From Chloroflexota bacterium (GTDB lineage: Bacteria; Chloroflexota; Dormibacteria; CF-121): a stretch of 13,585 nucleotides of DNA. The position numbers and the translations under genes were made by a program. Positions 1-6,319 of the stretch are shown here, one piece after another. The stretch is taken from the NCBI GenBank assembly GCA_005882525.1, contig VBGO01000060.1:1-13585 (forward strand), written 5' to 3'. The notes under the pieces were generated by a model. It was not told the origin of the DNA, made no database searches, and saw only the letters and a list, made by a program, of their open reading frames with translations. Each line of letters opens with the position of its first letter. The first letter of the stretch is position 1.

Positions 1-78
1 ATGCCCATTTTGGGATGGCCCAGGACCCGAAAACACGCCAGGTCATGACCTGATGCGGCCGTCTCGATCGGGGGGTGA

Positions 79-1266
79 CTATGGCGGCGTTTCGTGCTCG
101 GCGCGTCTCGATCGGAAGGCGGCGAAGAGGCTCACGTCGTAGATGAGCTTGAGGCCGCCCGCCGCAAAAAACGGCAGCCCGAAGGCAGCACCCTGGATCG
201 CCGCTCCCGCCAGCAGCGGGCCACCGGCCTGGCCGAGTCCGCGCACCAGGCCGGTGAAGGCCACGGCACCAGCGCGCTCCGCGGGCGGCACGATCGACAC
301 GACATAGGCCTGGCGAGCGGGGACGTCCATCTGCGAGAGGCTGAATCGCGCCAGCAGCAGGCCGATGGCCCAGGGGAGGGACGGGCTGAATGGCACCAGC
401 AGGAGCAGGACGTTGCTGGGGATGTGCGTAAAGACCATGGTGCGGATCAGGCCGATGCGGTTGGCGAGCCTTCCCGACACCTCGTAGGACGCGGCTTGCA
501 GCAGCGCAATCGCCGCAAACGCCGGCCCCAGGACGTTGGCGGGCGCCCCAAATCGGACATGGAGCCAGTAGGCGATCACGGCATTGACGACCAGCCCACC
601 ACCGAGTGCGTCGATCGCAAACAGCGCGGACAACGGCGCCAGCGCGCCGATCCGAGCGGCGGAAAGGGCCGCCGCCCGAATGGGCGCCTCGGCCCGTGGC
701 GAGAGGAGGACGGCGAGCACGGCCGTGACCAGGCCGATCAATGCGTAAACTCCGAAGATAAGCTGGCCGCGGTTGAGATCGGTGGCCGTCCCGGCGAGCA
801 AGCCACCGGCCGCCGCCGCCAGGCCACCGGTCAGCGAGTAGCGCGCGAAGGCGACGTTGCGTCCCTGTGGCGCGACCGACTCCGCCAGCGCGGCCTGTTC
901 GATCGAGGCGAACGGCCCGAGGTCGATACTGGCGGCGCCAAGCATCCCGGTGGCGGCGGTGAGACCAAGCAGGAGCGGCGAGTTCGCGAGCGCGAGGCCG
1001 GCGCCGGCGATGGCCATCAGCAGCCCGGCCAGGGCGAGCGTGTTGCGACGGCCGATCCGCGCCGAGAGGGTGGCGGCGATAACGCCGGCGATCGCCGCGC
1101 TCAGTAAGCCGATGCTGAGCACGAGACCGATGACGCTCGCGGTGAGGCCGCGCCGCTCCAGGTGGAGACCGACCAGCACGGCCGCCATGCCGAAGCCGAA
1201 CGCGCGCAGCAGCCGCGCCGCGAGGATCAGCCTGTAATCGCGGGAGATTGGCGGGAGGCGGGCCAT
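79..1266 (-). CDS. MFS transporter, probable exporter paired with ChrB-type protein
   Basis: The 395-residue product is almost entirely hydrophobic helices, with the size of a 12-helix major facilitator permease in the inner membrane. A motif-A-like loop (ARIGRRN, about residues 69-75) lies between helices 2 and 3, and a second short basic loop (RLANRIG) sits in the C-terminal half. The frame is open upstream to 1368, but that stretch is hydrophilic, overlaps the ChrB-type gene and reads like noise. I chose the ATG at 1266 because the MFS-like N-terminus (MARLPPISRDYRLILAARLL) begins there; no clear Shine-Dalgarno precedes it. It begins 22 bp after the ChrB-type gene on the same strand, so the two are probably co-transcribed. 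MFS genes beside chrB-like genes suggest oxyanion (chromate) or drug efflux. The substrate is inference; membership of the MFS is firm. Confidence 0.9.
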   Translation of the reverse strand: MARLPPISRDYRLILAARLLRAFGFGMAAVLVGLHLERRGLTASVIGLVLSIGLLSAAIAGVIAATLSARIGRRNTLALAGLLMAIAGAGLALANSPLLLGLTAATGMLGAASIDLGPFASIEQAALAESVAPQGRNVAFARYSLTGGLAAAAGGLLAGTATDLNRGQLIFGVYALIGLVTAVLAVLLSPRAEAPIRAAALSAARIGALAPLSALFAIDALGGGLVVNAVIAYWLHVRFGAPANVLGPAFAAIALLQAASYEVSGRLANRIGLIRTMVFTHIPSNVLLLLVPFSPSLPWAIGLLLARFSLSQMDVPARQAYVVSIVPPAERAGAVAFTGLVRGLGQAGGPLLAGAAIQGAAFGLPFFAAGGLKLIYDVSLFAAFRSRRAEHETPP

Positions 1267-1288
1267 CAGCGTTGTGTGGAGAAGGAGC

Positions 1289-1720
1289 CTAACTGACTCT
1301 GCTCTGGCACCAGGCGTAGAGGGCGTCGTACATGGGCGTCTCCAGCCGGATCTTGTCGTGGTCGGCATCGCCGTGCAGGAGGGCGAAGCCGCGAGCGATC
1401 GCGCTCAGCCCGGCCGACTGCGGCGTGACCCGCACATCCTCGGCGACGTCGGCGCCGTGAACGATGCGGGCGATCTCGGTCAGCGCGGGATCGGTCAGCT
1501 GATATTTCCGGATGATCGATTCAAAGCTGCATCGTCCATCGACGTGGCCGAGCTCGACGTTGGGCACGTCATAGGGAATCGCACCGTCCCGCTCGGCCGT
1601 CGCCATCACGGCGTCCGGGGCGACGAACAGGAATTCGGCGTCGGGGTCCACGAATCGCTTGATCAGCCACGGGCACGCGACCCGGTCGACATTCGCATTG
1701 GCGCGAGTAACCCACTTCAT
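1289..1720 (-). CDS. ChrB C-terminal-domain protein (chromate resistance type)
   Basis: This 143-residue protein matches the ChrB C-terminal domain as I know it. It opens KWVTRANANVDRVACPWLIK, continues with FVDPDAEFLFV, has a conserved GRCSFESIIRKY segment (about 62-73) and HGAD (88-91), and ends with an MYDALYAWC helix. Full ChrB proteins are roughly twice as long, with an extra N-terminal domain; here only the C-terminal domain is present, which is a common stand-alone form. In characterised systems ChrB takes part in chromate sensing or resistance, and its biochemical activity is not settled. The ATG at 1720 has a GAGGAA Shine-Dalgarno (plus-strand 1731-1736) ten bases upstream. It leads a two-gene unit with the MFS gene and is transcribed divergently from the ABC exporter pair. 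Confidence 0.85.
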   Translation of the reverse strand: MKWVTRANANVDRVACPWLIKRFVDPDAEFLFVAPDAVMATAERDGAIPYDVPNVELGHVDGRCSFESIIRKYQLTDPALTEIARIVHGADVAEDVRVTPQSAGLSAIARGFALLHGDADHDKIRLETPMYDALYAWCQSRVS

Positions 1721-1773
1721 CGATTCATTCTTCCTCAGTTGATATCATGGGCCGCCAAGGAGGGTTTCTCCAA
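1721..1773. promoter_or_regulatory. Divergent intergenic region: TGATATCA palindrome, -10-like box, strong RBS
   Basis: This 53-bp gap separates the ChrB-type gene (leftward) from the ABC ATPase (rightward). It holds the 8-bp palindrome TGATATCA at 1740-1747, which supplies a TATCAT -10-like hexamer on the plus strand (1743-1748) and TATCAA on the minus strand. A near-perfect Shine-Dalgarno AAGGAGG lies at 1757-1763, ten bases before the ATG at 1774. It settles the ATPase start against the earlier in-frame ATG at 1747. The leftward gene has its own GAGGAA at 1731-1736. No convincing -35 was found on either strand, so promoter positions are tentative. Confidence 0.5.
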
Positions 1774-2697
1774 ATGGCGCAAACGCTCGCCGTCGAGACC
1801 CACGGCCTGACAAAGCGATATTCGACCGGCGTGCTCGCGGTCAATGACTTGACCCTGCTGGTCAAGACCGGCGAGGTATATGGCTTCCTCGGGCCGAACA
1901 GTGCCGGCAAGACCACCACCTTGCGGCTCCTCTCCGGCCTGCTTCATCCGACGGCCGGGAGCGCGACGGTAGCCGGCGCGGCGCCCGGCACCCCAGCGAG
2001 CCTCGCCCGCCTCGGTGCGATGGTGGAGACGCCGGCCTTCTATCCGTACCTCTCCGGGCGTGACAACCTGCGGGTTGTCGCGCGCTACTCGAGCGCCAGC
2101 AAGTCACGGATCGAGCCGGTGTTGAAGCAGGTCGACCTGGCCGATCGTGCCAGGCACAAGTTCCGGACGTATTCGACCGGCATGAAGCAGCGCCTCGGTG
2201 TCGCCGCCGCCCTGCTCAAGGACCCCGATCTGTTGATCCTCGACGAGCCAACCAGTGGACTGGACCCGCAAGGCACGGTCGAGATGCGCGCGCTGATCGG
2301 GGACATTCGCCGGGAGGGCCGGACCGTGCTGCTCTCCAGTCACCTGCTCAACGAGGTCGAGCTTATCTGCGACCGCGTCGGCGTGATTGCCAAAGGCAAA
2401 CTGGTGGCGGAGGGGACCGTGGACGAGCTCCGGGCCCGCAGCGGCGGGACGTCGCTCCTGGTTCGTGCCACTCCGCTGGACAAGGCCCAGCGACTGGTCG
2501 AGTCCTTCGTCGGATCGGGTGTGCGGGTGATCGACGGTGTCCTGGCTATCTCGGTCGACCCCTCGCAGGCGGCTGCCATCAACCGGCGCCTCGTGTCCGA
2601 GGGGATCGACGTCAGCGAGCTGCGCGTGTCGGAGCAGTCGCTGGAGGCGCTGTTTTTACAGCTCACGGAGACTCCTGCGGAAGGCCCCAAGCCGTGA
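1774..2697 (+). CDS. ABC transporter ATP-binding protein (ABC-2/drug exporter type)
   Basis: This 307-residue ATPase powers the permease encoded next. All nucleotide-binding motifs are visible: Walker A GPNSAGKTT (40-48), signature YSTGMKQRL (133-141), Walker B LLILDEP with catalytic Glu158, a D-loop SGLD, and the H-loop SSH. Walker A has Ser where Gly is usual (GPNGAGKTT), but that position is variable and the GxxxxGKT pattern is intact. The roughly 90-residue C-terminal extension after the nucleotide-binding domain is typical of the BcrA/DrrA-like exporter ATPases. The start is set by the AAGGAGG at 1757-1763. Its stop overlaps the permease start (GTGA), implying translational coupling and a two-gene exporter. 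The substrate is unknown; a peptide antibiotic, drug or lipid is possible for the family. Confidence 0.93.
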   Translation: MAQTLAVETHGLTKRYSTGVLAVNDLTLLVKTGEVYGFLGPNSAGKTTTLRLLSGLLHPTAGSATVAGAAPGTPASLARLGAMVETPAFYPYLSGRDNLRVVARYSSASKSRIEPVLKQVDLADRARHKFRTYSTGMKQRLGVAAALLKDPDLLILDEPTSGLDPQGTVEMRALIGDIRREGRTVLLSSHLLNEVELICDRVGVIAKGKLVAEGTVDELRARSGGTSLLVRATPLDKAQRLVESFVGSGVRVIDGVLAISVDPSQAAAINRRLVSEGIDVSELRVSEQSLEALFLQLTETPAEGPKP

Positions 2698-3533
2698 TCG
2701 CCAGCCTCCGCGGCGAGTCGCTGAAATCCCGCAAGCGCTGGGCCAACTGGATCCTGTTCGGCATCCTGCTGCTGACCCTGCTGGCGTTCGGGTACGTGCT
2801 GACCTACGTGATCCTGAAGAACCCTCCAAGGAACTTCGAGAGCCGGGTGCCGGCGAGCGTATTGAAGCGACAGGTCTTTCCGGAGAACCTGTTACCCAAC
2901 GTGCTCAGCTCGATTTCGACGATCGGGGCCGCGATCATGATCATCCTGGGTAGCCTGAGCACGGCCAGCGAATACGGTTGGCTGACCGTGCAGACCATCC
3001 TGATCCAAAAACCAGGGCGTGTGGCGGTCCTGGCCGGCAAGCTGCTGAACCTGGCGATCATCACCCTCCTCATCGGGATCGTCGCGCTCGGCAGCGCGGC
3101 CCTGACCAGCTACCTCCTGGTCACGATCGACGGCAGCACGAGCAGCTTTCCGCCGGCGACCACCGTCCTCAAGGGGTTTGGTGCGCTCTGGCTGGAGCTC
3201 GCCGTCTGGACGGCATTCGGCATGTTCCTCGGCATCGCGTTTCGGAGCACCGCCGCGGCCATCGGTGGCGGGTTGACCTACCTGTTCGTGGGCGAAGCCC
3301 TGGCCGCCCAACTCCTCCGCGACACCCCGGTCTTCAAAGAGATCCTGAAATTCCTGCCGGGGGTGAATGGCGGCGCGGTGAACGCGAGCTTCGGGCTCAC
3401 ATTCAGGAATCCCAATGCAGGCACCCAGCTGGTCGACGCCGCCCGCGGCTCCATCACGCTGGTCGTGTACCTCGTGCTGTTCACCGTCCTGGCGCTCCTG
3501 ATCTTTCAGCGGCGCGACGTCGCGGGGAGCTAA
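2694..3533 (+). CDS. ABC-2 type transporter permease
   Basis: This 279-residue membrane protein has about six hydrophobic segments (roughly 18-40, 71-90, 113-141, 160-183, 185-203, 253-271), the layout of an ABC-2 family permease. After helix 2 it carries ASEYGWLTVQTILIQKPGR (about 91-109). This corresponds to the conserved Glu-containing coupling-helix region of these exporters (E..xG....L..P.xR). It starts with GTG at 2694, overlapping the ATPase TGA by four bases, so it is almost certainly translated by coupling. It ends with tandem stops TAA TAG (3531-3536). A palindromic repeat lies directly after the stop and could help end the transcript. With the upstream ATPase it would form a homodimeric permease exporter; the cargo cannot be deduced. 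Confidence 0.88.
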   Translation: MIASLRGESLKSRKRWANWILFGILLLTLLAFGYVLTYVILKNPPRNFESRVPASVLKRQVFPENLLPNVLSSISTIGAAIMIILGSLSTASEYGWLTVQTILIQKPGRVAVLAGKLLNLAIITLLIGIVALGSAALTSYLLVTIDGSTSSFPPATTVLKGFGALWLELAVWTAFGMFLGIAFRSTAAAIGGGLTYLFVGEALAAQLLRDTPVFKEILKFLPGVNGGAVNASFGLTFRNPNAGTQLVDAARGSITLVVYLVLFTVLALLIFQRRDVAGS

Positions 3534-3535
3534 TA

Positions 3536-3575
3536 GGCCCCCACCCTGACCCTCCCCCGCAAGCGAGGGAGGGAA
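3536..3575 (+). repeat. GC-rich palindromic dispersed repeat, copy 1
   Basis: This 40-bp unit begins GGCCCCCACCCTGACC and contains an inverted pair (CCCTCCC at 3550-3556 against GGGAGGG at 3567-3573, with extra pairing inside). It matches the reverse complement of 8242-8281 at 37 of 40 positions by my hand alignment, the first 26 being identical. It begins at the permease tandem stop codons. The inverted arms would form a hairpin in RNA, so it may act like a REP-type element or a factor-dependent terminator; there is no T-run after it. Confidence 0.8.
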
Positions 3576-3636
3576 TTGAGTCCTCAGCCCGCTCTCATCG
3601 AATTGCGGCATGATGGGACTCCGGGGGGAAGGGAGA

Positions 3637-4752
3637 ATGAACTTGGCCCGTCTTCGGCCAATGCTGAGACTGGTGACGATCATCATCTCTGCCCTGGCCG
3701 CCGTGCTCGTGCCGGTGGCGGCCTTTCCGACCATGGCGGTCGATCCCGCCCCGTCGCCGCTGAACCCCCCGCTGGTCGGTTTCTCGTTCAGCCCGGCCGC
3801 GCTACCGCCCGGCGCCGATGCCGAGCAGGCGCTCGCCCAACTGCTGACCGCGGTCCAGCCCGACCTGGTCCGGCTCCCGGTGTACTGGAGCACGGTCGCC
3901 CCAGCGGCCACCTCGCTGGACTACTCGGAGATCGACCAGTTGATCAAGACGATCCAGGTGCACAACGCCCGGAAGGGTTCCCGACGTGCCGAGGTCGTGC
4001 TCGTGGTCGGCGCTCGGAATCTCGTCTTCCCGGAGGTCCACCTCCCCGCCTGGCTCGAGACCCGTGACGAGCACAAGCTGGAGACGCTGCTCAAAACCGT
4101 TGAATACCGACGCTACCTGGAAACGACCTTCCGACGTTACGCGGCGCTGCCACTGCTCCGCGCCTGGCAGGTGGAGAACGAGCCGCTCGATAACGCGAGC
4201 CTCAACGATGTGACCAACGGGGCGCTCCCGGCCTCGATGGTCCGTGCGGAAGTCGACCTGCTACGTTCCATCGACCTGGTGCACCAGGTCGTAGTGACCA
4301 CGTTCAATTCCTCCCACGTCGCGCTCGACGTCGCGGGGTCGGGCCCGCTCGGCTGGCTCTATACCCACCTGCCCGGCGCCAAGCCGGCAGGTCACCCGGC
4401 CCAGGCGCTGACGATGGGTGACACCCTGGGCCTCGACCTCTACGTTGTCACCGAGTCGACGCCACTGGACGTGACCACCGCCAGTACCCGGATCGCGTGG
4501 AAAGAGGAAGCTCTCGATTACTGGGAAAGCCAGGCACGCAAGCACGGGCGAGCGTTGTGGGTGGCCGAGCTGCAGGCGAGCCCGTGGTACGGGACCACCG
4601 GCTTCACGATCGAGGACCTGATCTCGAGTGCGCTGGCCTACCGGGGCCACGGCGTGAGCGTGTACCTGCTCTGGGGCGTGGAGAACTGGCTCGAGTCCCC
4701 AGCGTGGCTGCAGGCGGGAACCCAGGCGGCGACGCTCCTTCGGCAACGCTAG
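3637..4752 (+). CDS. Secreted glycoside hydrolase-like (clan GH-A type TIM barrel) protein
   Basis: This 371-residue protein begins with a signal-like N-terminus: basic NLARLRPMLR, a hydrophobic stretch to about residue 26, then small residues. The mature part reads like a (beta/alpha)8 glycosidase. It has an early strand LVRLPVYWSTVAP followed by DYSEIDQLI, a WQVENEP motif with Glu182 as candidate acid/base, and WVAELQASPW with Glu311 as candidate nucleophile. A late YLLWGVENW strand supplies an aromatic near the active site. Two Glu about 130 residues apart, the first in an NEP motif, is the GH-A clan pattern. I cannot name the family or sugar. The ATG at 3637 is preferred over ATGs at 3610 and 3613 because a purine-rich GGGGGAA lies just upstream and the signal starts cleanly there. 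A phosphoesterase lipoprotein gene follows after 60 bp. Confidence 0.7.
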   Translation: MNLARLRPMLRLVTIIISALAAVLVPVAAFPTMAVDPAPSPLNPPLVGFSFSPAALPPGADAEQALAQLLTAVQPDLVRLPVYWSTVAPAATSLDYSEIDQLIKTIQVHNARKGSRRAEVVLVVGARNLVFPEVHLPAWLETRDEHKLETLLKTVEYRRYLETTFRRYAALPLLRAWQVENEPLDNASLNDVTNGALPASMVRAEVDLLRSIDLVHQVVVTTFNSSHVALDVAGSGPLGWLYTHLPGAKPAGHPAQALTMGDTLGLDLYVVTESTPLDVTTASTRIAWKEEALDYWESQARKHGRALWVAELQASPWYGTTGFTIEDLISSALAYRGHGVSVYLLWGVENWLESPAWLQAGTQAATLLRQR

Positions 4753-4812
4753 CGCCCGGACCTCTTAACCATTTCTCACCGCCGATTCAGGCTCGGTTTA
4801 ACTTGCCCTGCC

Positions 4813-5691
4813 ATGATTTATGACATCGCCGATATAGGGAGAGGACGCGTCCTTGCGCCGGCGCTCGCCGCGCTGCTGCTCGCGACTGCCTGTCAGTCGG
4901 TGGGCCAATTGCGGCCGGCGGCGAGCCCATCGCCGACCCCGGCCCCCAAGCATGTGTTTGTCATCGTGCTGGAAAACACCTCCTACCAGCTCGCGCTCCG
5001 GCAGCCGTACATCGCCAGGCTCGCCCGCGATTACGCGGTGGCCACCAATTACCATGACGTCGCCAGTCCAAGCCTGCCCAACTACCTGGCGATGACCTCT
5101 GGGTCGACCTGGGGAGTTCAGGACAACGACTTTCACGAGTTGCCGGCCACCGGCATTGGGCAGCAATTGACCGACGCGGGCGTGCCGTGGAAGGCCTACA
5201 TGGAGGGCTTCACCGGAGATTGCTTCGACAGCCCCTATCCATACGCGCTCAAGCACAATCCATTCGCCTACTACGGCGGCAGCTGCCCGGCCAACATCGT
5301 GCCGATGACCGACCTCGCCGCCGACCTGCGCGGTGATACGCCCCGGCTCGCCTGGATCACGCCGGGCCTGTGCAACGACGGTCATGATTGCGGGGTACAA
5401 ACGTCCGATCGCTGGCTTTCACGGGTCGTGCCCCAGATCACCAGCTCCCCGGCCTGGCAGAAGGGTGGCGCGCTCTTCATCGCCTGGGACGAATCGAGTG
5501 CCGGCGATGGCCGGGTGGCGCTGCTGGTCGTGGCGCCGGGCGTCCACGGCCCGCTGACGATGCGCCTGGACCATTTCTCGCTGCTGGCGACGATCGAGGA
5601 CCGGCTCGGCGTTGCGCGCCTGGGGTTGGCACGACGGGCGACCTCGCTCACGAAGCAGTTGCAGGCTGGGGCCACTCCCCGTCCAAGCTGA
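4813..5691 (+). CDS. Phosphoesterase-family (acid phosphatase / phospholipase C-like) lipoprotein
   Basis: This 292-residue exported enzyme has an N-terminal hydrophobic stretch ending in a lipobox (LLLATAC, Cys27), then a Ser/Pro/Thr-rich linker, so it is probably a membrane-anchored lipoprotein. The catalytic domain shows the PF04185 landmarks: HVFVIVLENTSY with Glu54-Asn55, SPSLPNYLAMTSG (85-97) around the catalytic pocket, a CNDGHDCG loop (187-194), FIAWDES with Asp226-Glu227, and DHFSLLATIEDRLG with Asp253-His254 near the end. Such enzymes hydrolyse phosphomonoesters or phosphodiesters outside the cytoplasm; the substrate is not predictable here. The ATG at 4813 has no Shine-Dalgarno. 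A purine-rich AGGGAGAGGA at 4836-4845 lies inside the gene but is followed by no useful in-frame start. It may be transcribed separately from the upstream glycosidase-like gene. Confidence 0.88.
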   Translation: MIYDIADIGRGRVLAPALAALLLATACQSVGQLRPAASPSPTPAPKHVFVIVLENTSYQLALRQPYIARLARDYAVATNYHDVASPSLPNYLAMTSGSTWGVQDNDFHELPATGIGQQLTDAGVPWKAYMEGFTGDCFDSPYPYALKHNPFAYYGGSCPANIVPMTDLAADLRGDTPRLAWITPGLCNDGHDCGVQTSDRWLSRVVPQITSSPAWQKGGALFIAWDESSAGDGRVALLVVAPGVHGPLTMRLDHFSLLATIEDRLGVARLGLARRATSLTKQLQAGATPRPS

Positions 5692-5711
5692 TATGATCGA
5701 TATCATATTAT
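5689..5711 (+). promoter_or_regulatory. AT-rich palindrome and -10-like box before the CAP gene
   Basis: An AT-rich island in G+C-rich DNA begins at the phosphoesterase stop codon. It contains nested inverted repeats: TGATAT (5689-5694) against ATATCA (5700-5705), and ATATGAT (5691-5697) against ATCATAT (5702-5708). It offers TATCAT (5701-5706) and TATTAT (5706-5711) as -10 hexamers for the gene starting at 5727. The TGATA/TATCA arms resemble those of the site before the metal-binding lipoprotein, but the spacing differs (6-5-6 or 7-4-7 instead of 7-1-7), so I do not assign it to the same regulator. No clear -35 was seen. Confidence 0.4.
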
Positions 5712-5726
5712 GCGTAGGCGCAGCGA

Positions 5727-6319
5727 GTGATCCATCACGCCCATTTCGTCGCGCACCGTGCCTCGCAAGCGCCGCTGGCTGGCGCGATCGCCTGCCTGGC
5801 CGTGATCGCCGTGTGCCTCGGTGACCCGCAAGCGGGCGTCGGGACGACCGCCGCCGCCGGTTTGGTCACGAACAACCAGCGGGTGATTTCGGCGCCGGCC
5901 GGTCGGGACGACGAGCGACTGCCTCGCGTGCGGCCCACGAGCGACTCGCCAATCGACAGCCTCCCGCACGGCCCGGCCGGGCTGCCGCACCTGGCGGTCG
6001 CCCTCTTCAACCGGGACCGGGCCGCCGCCGGACTCGGCAGATGGTCAGCGATGGGCTGACTCACGTCCGCCCGGGCTCACGCGTGATGGCCATCGCCGAA
6101 CTGCTGCAGCAGAACCGGGTCGCCTACTCCTGGGACGGCGAGAACATCTACTGGGCGGGCGGGCCGCCCTTCGATGACGCGGTGTCCGCCGCCGAAGCCT
6201 GGTGGATGGCCTCGCCCGAACATCGCGACAACATCCTGGGCGCGCATTTCCGCCAGGTGGGGATCGGCACGGCGATCGACGGCGGGAAGATCTACGTGGC
6301 CGCCGTCTTTACGGACTAA
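5727..6319 (+). pseudogene. CAP/SCP-domain secreted protein gene, split between two frames
   Basis: The first part (GTG at 5727, stop 6057-6059) has an export-type hydrophobic segment (LAGAIACLAVIAVCLG). It reaches the start of a CAP domain, AVALFNRDRAAAGLG, then leaves frame. The domain continues in another frame, open from before the ATG at 6041 to the TAA at 6317-6319: QMVSDGLTHVRPGS with a His at 6062, DGENIYW with a Glu at 6140, AWWMASPEHRDNILG with a His at 6221, and a final IYVAAVFTD strand. These are the conserved CAP features. At the junction (about 6030-6040) the usual roughly 15-20 residues between the GL turn and the QM helix are absent. An internal deletion that shifted the frame explains this better than a single-base error. 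CAP domain identity is well supported; whether the gene is dead, translated as two pieces, or misassembled is open. Its end overlaps the HD-GYP stop. Confidence 0.72.

Noticed and set aside
39..52. Perfect 14-bp palindrome CAGGTCATGACCTG, and a short open frame (3-53) ending in TGA
   Set aside because: Possibly the last residues of a gene to the left, but only 17 codons are visible and nothing is recognisable. One isolated palindrome of this length is not enough to call an operator.
94..1107. Long plus-strand open frame opposite the MFS gene
   Set aside because: Its protein is rich in Arg, Gly, Asp and Gln with no domain, the usual antisense shadow of a G+C-rich membrane protein gene.
1909..1935. 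Ser in Walker A (GPNSAGKTT) as a sign of an inactive ATPase
   Set aside because: That position is variable in GxxxxGKT, the form is seen in active ATPases, and all other motifs are intact.
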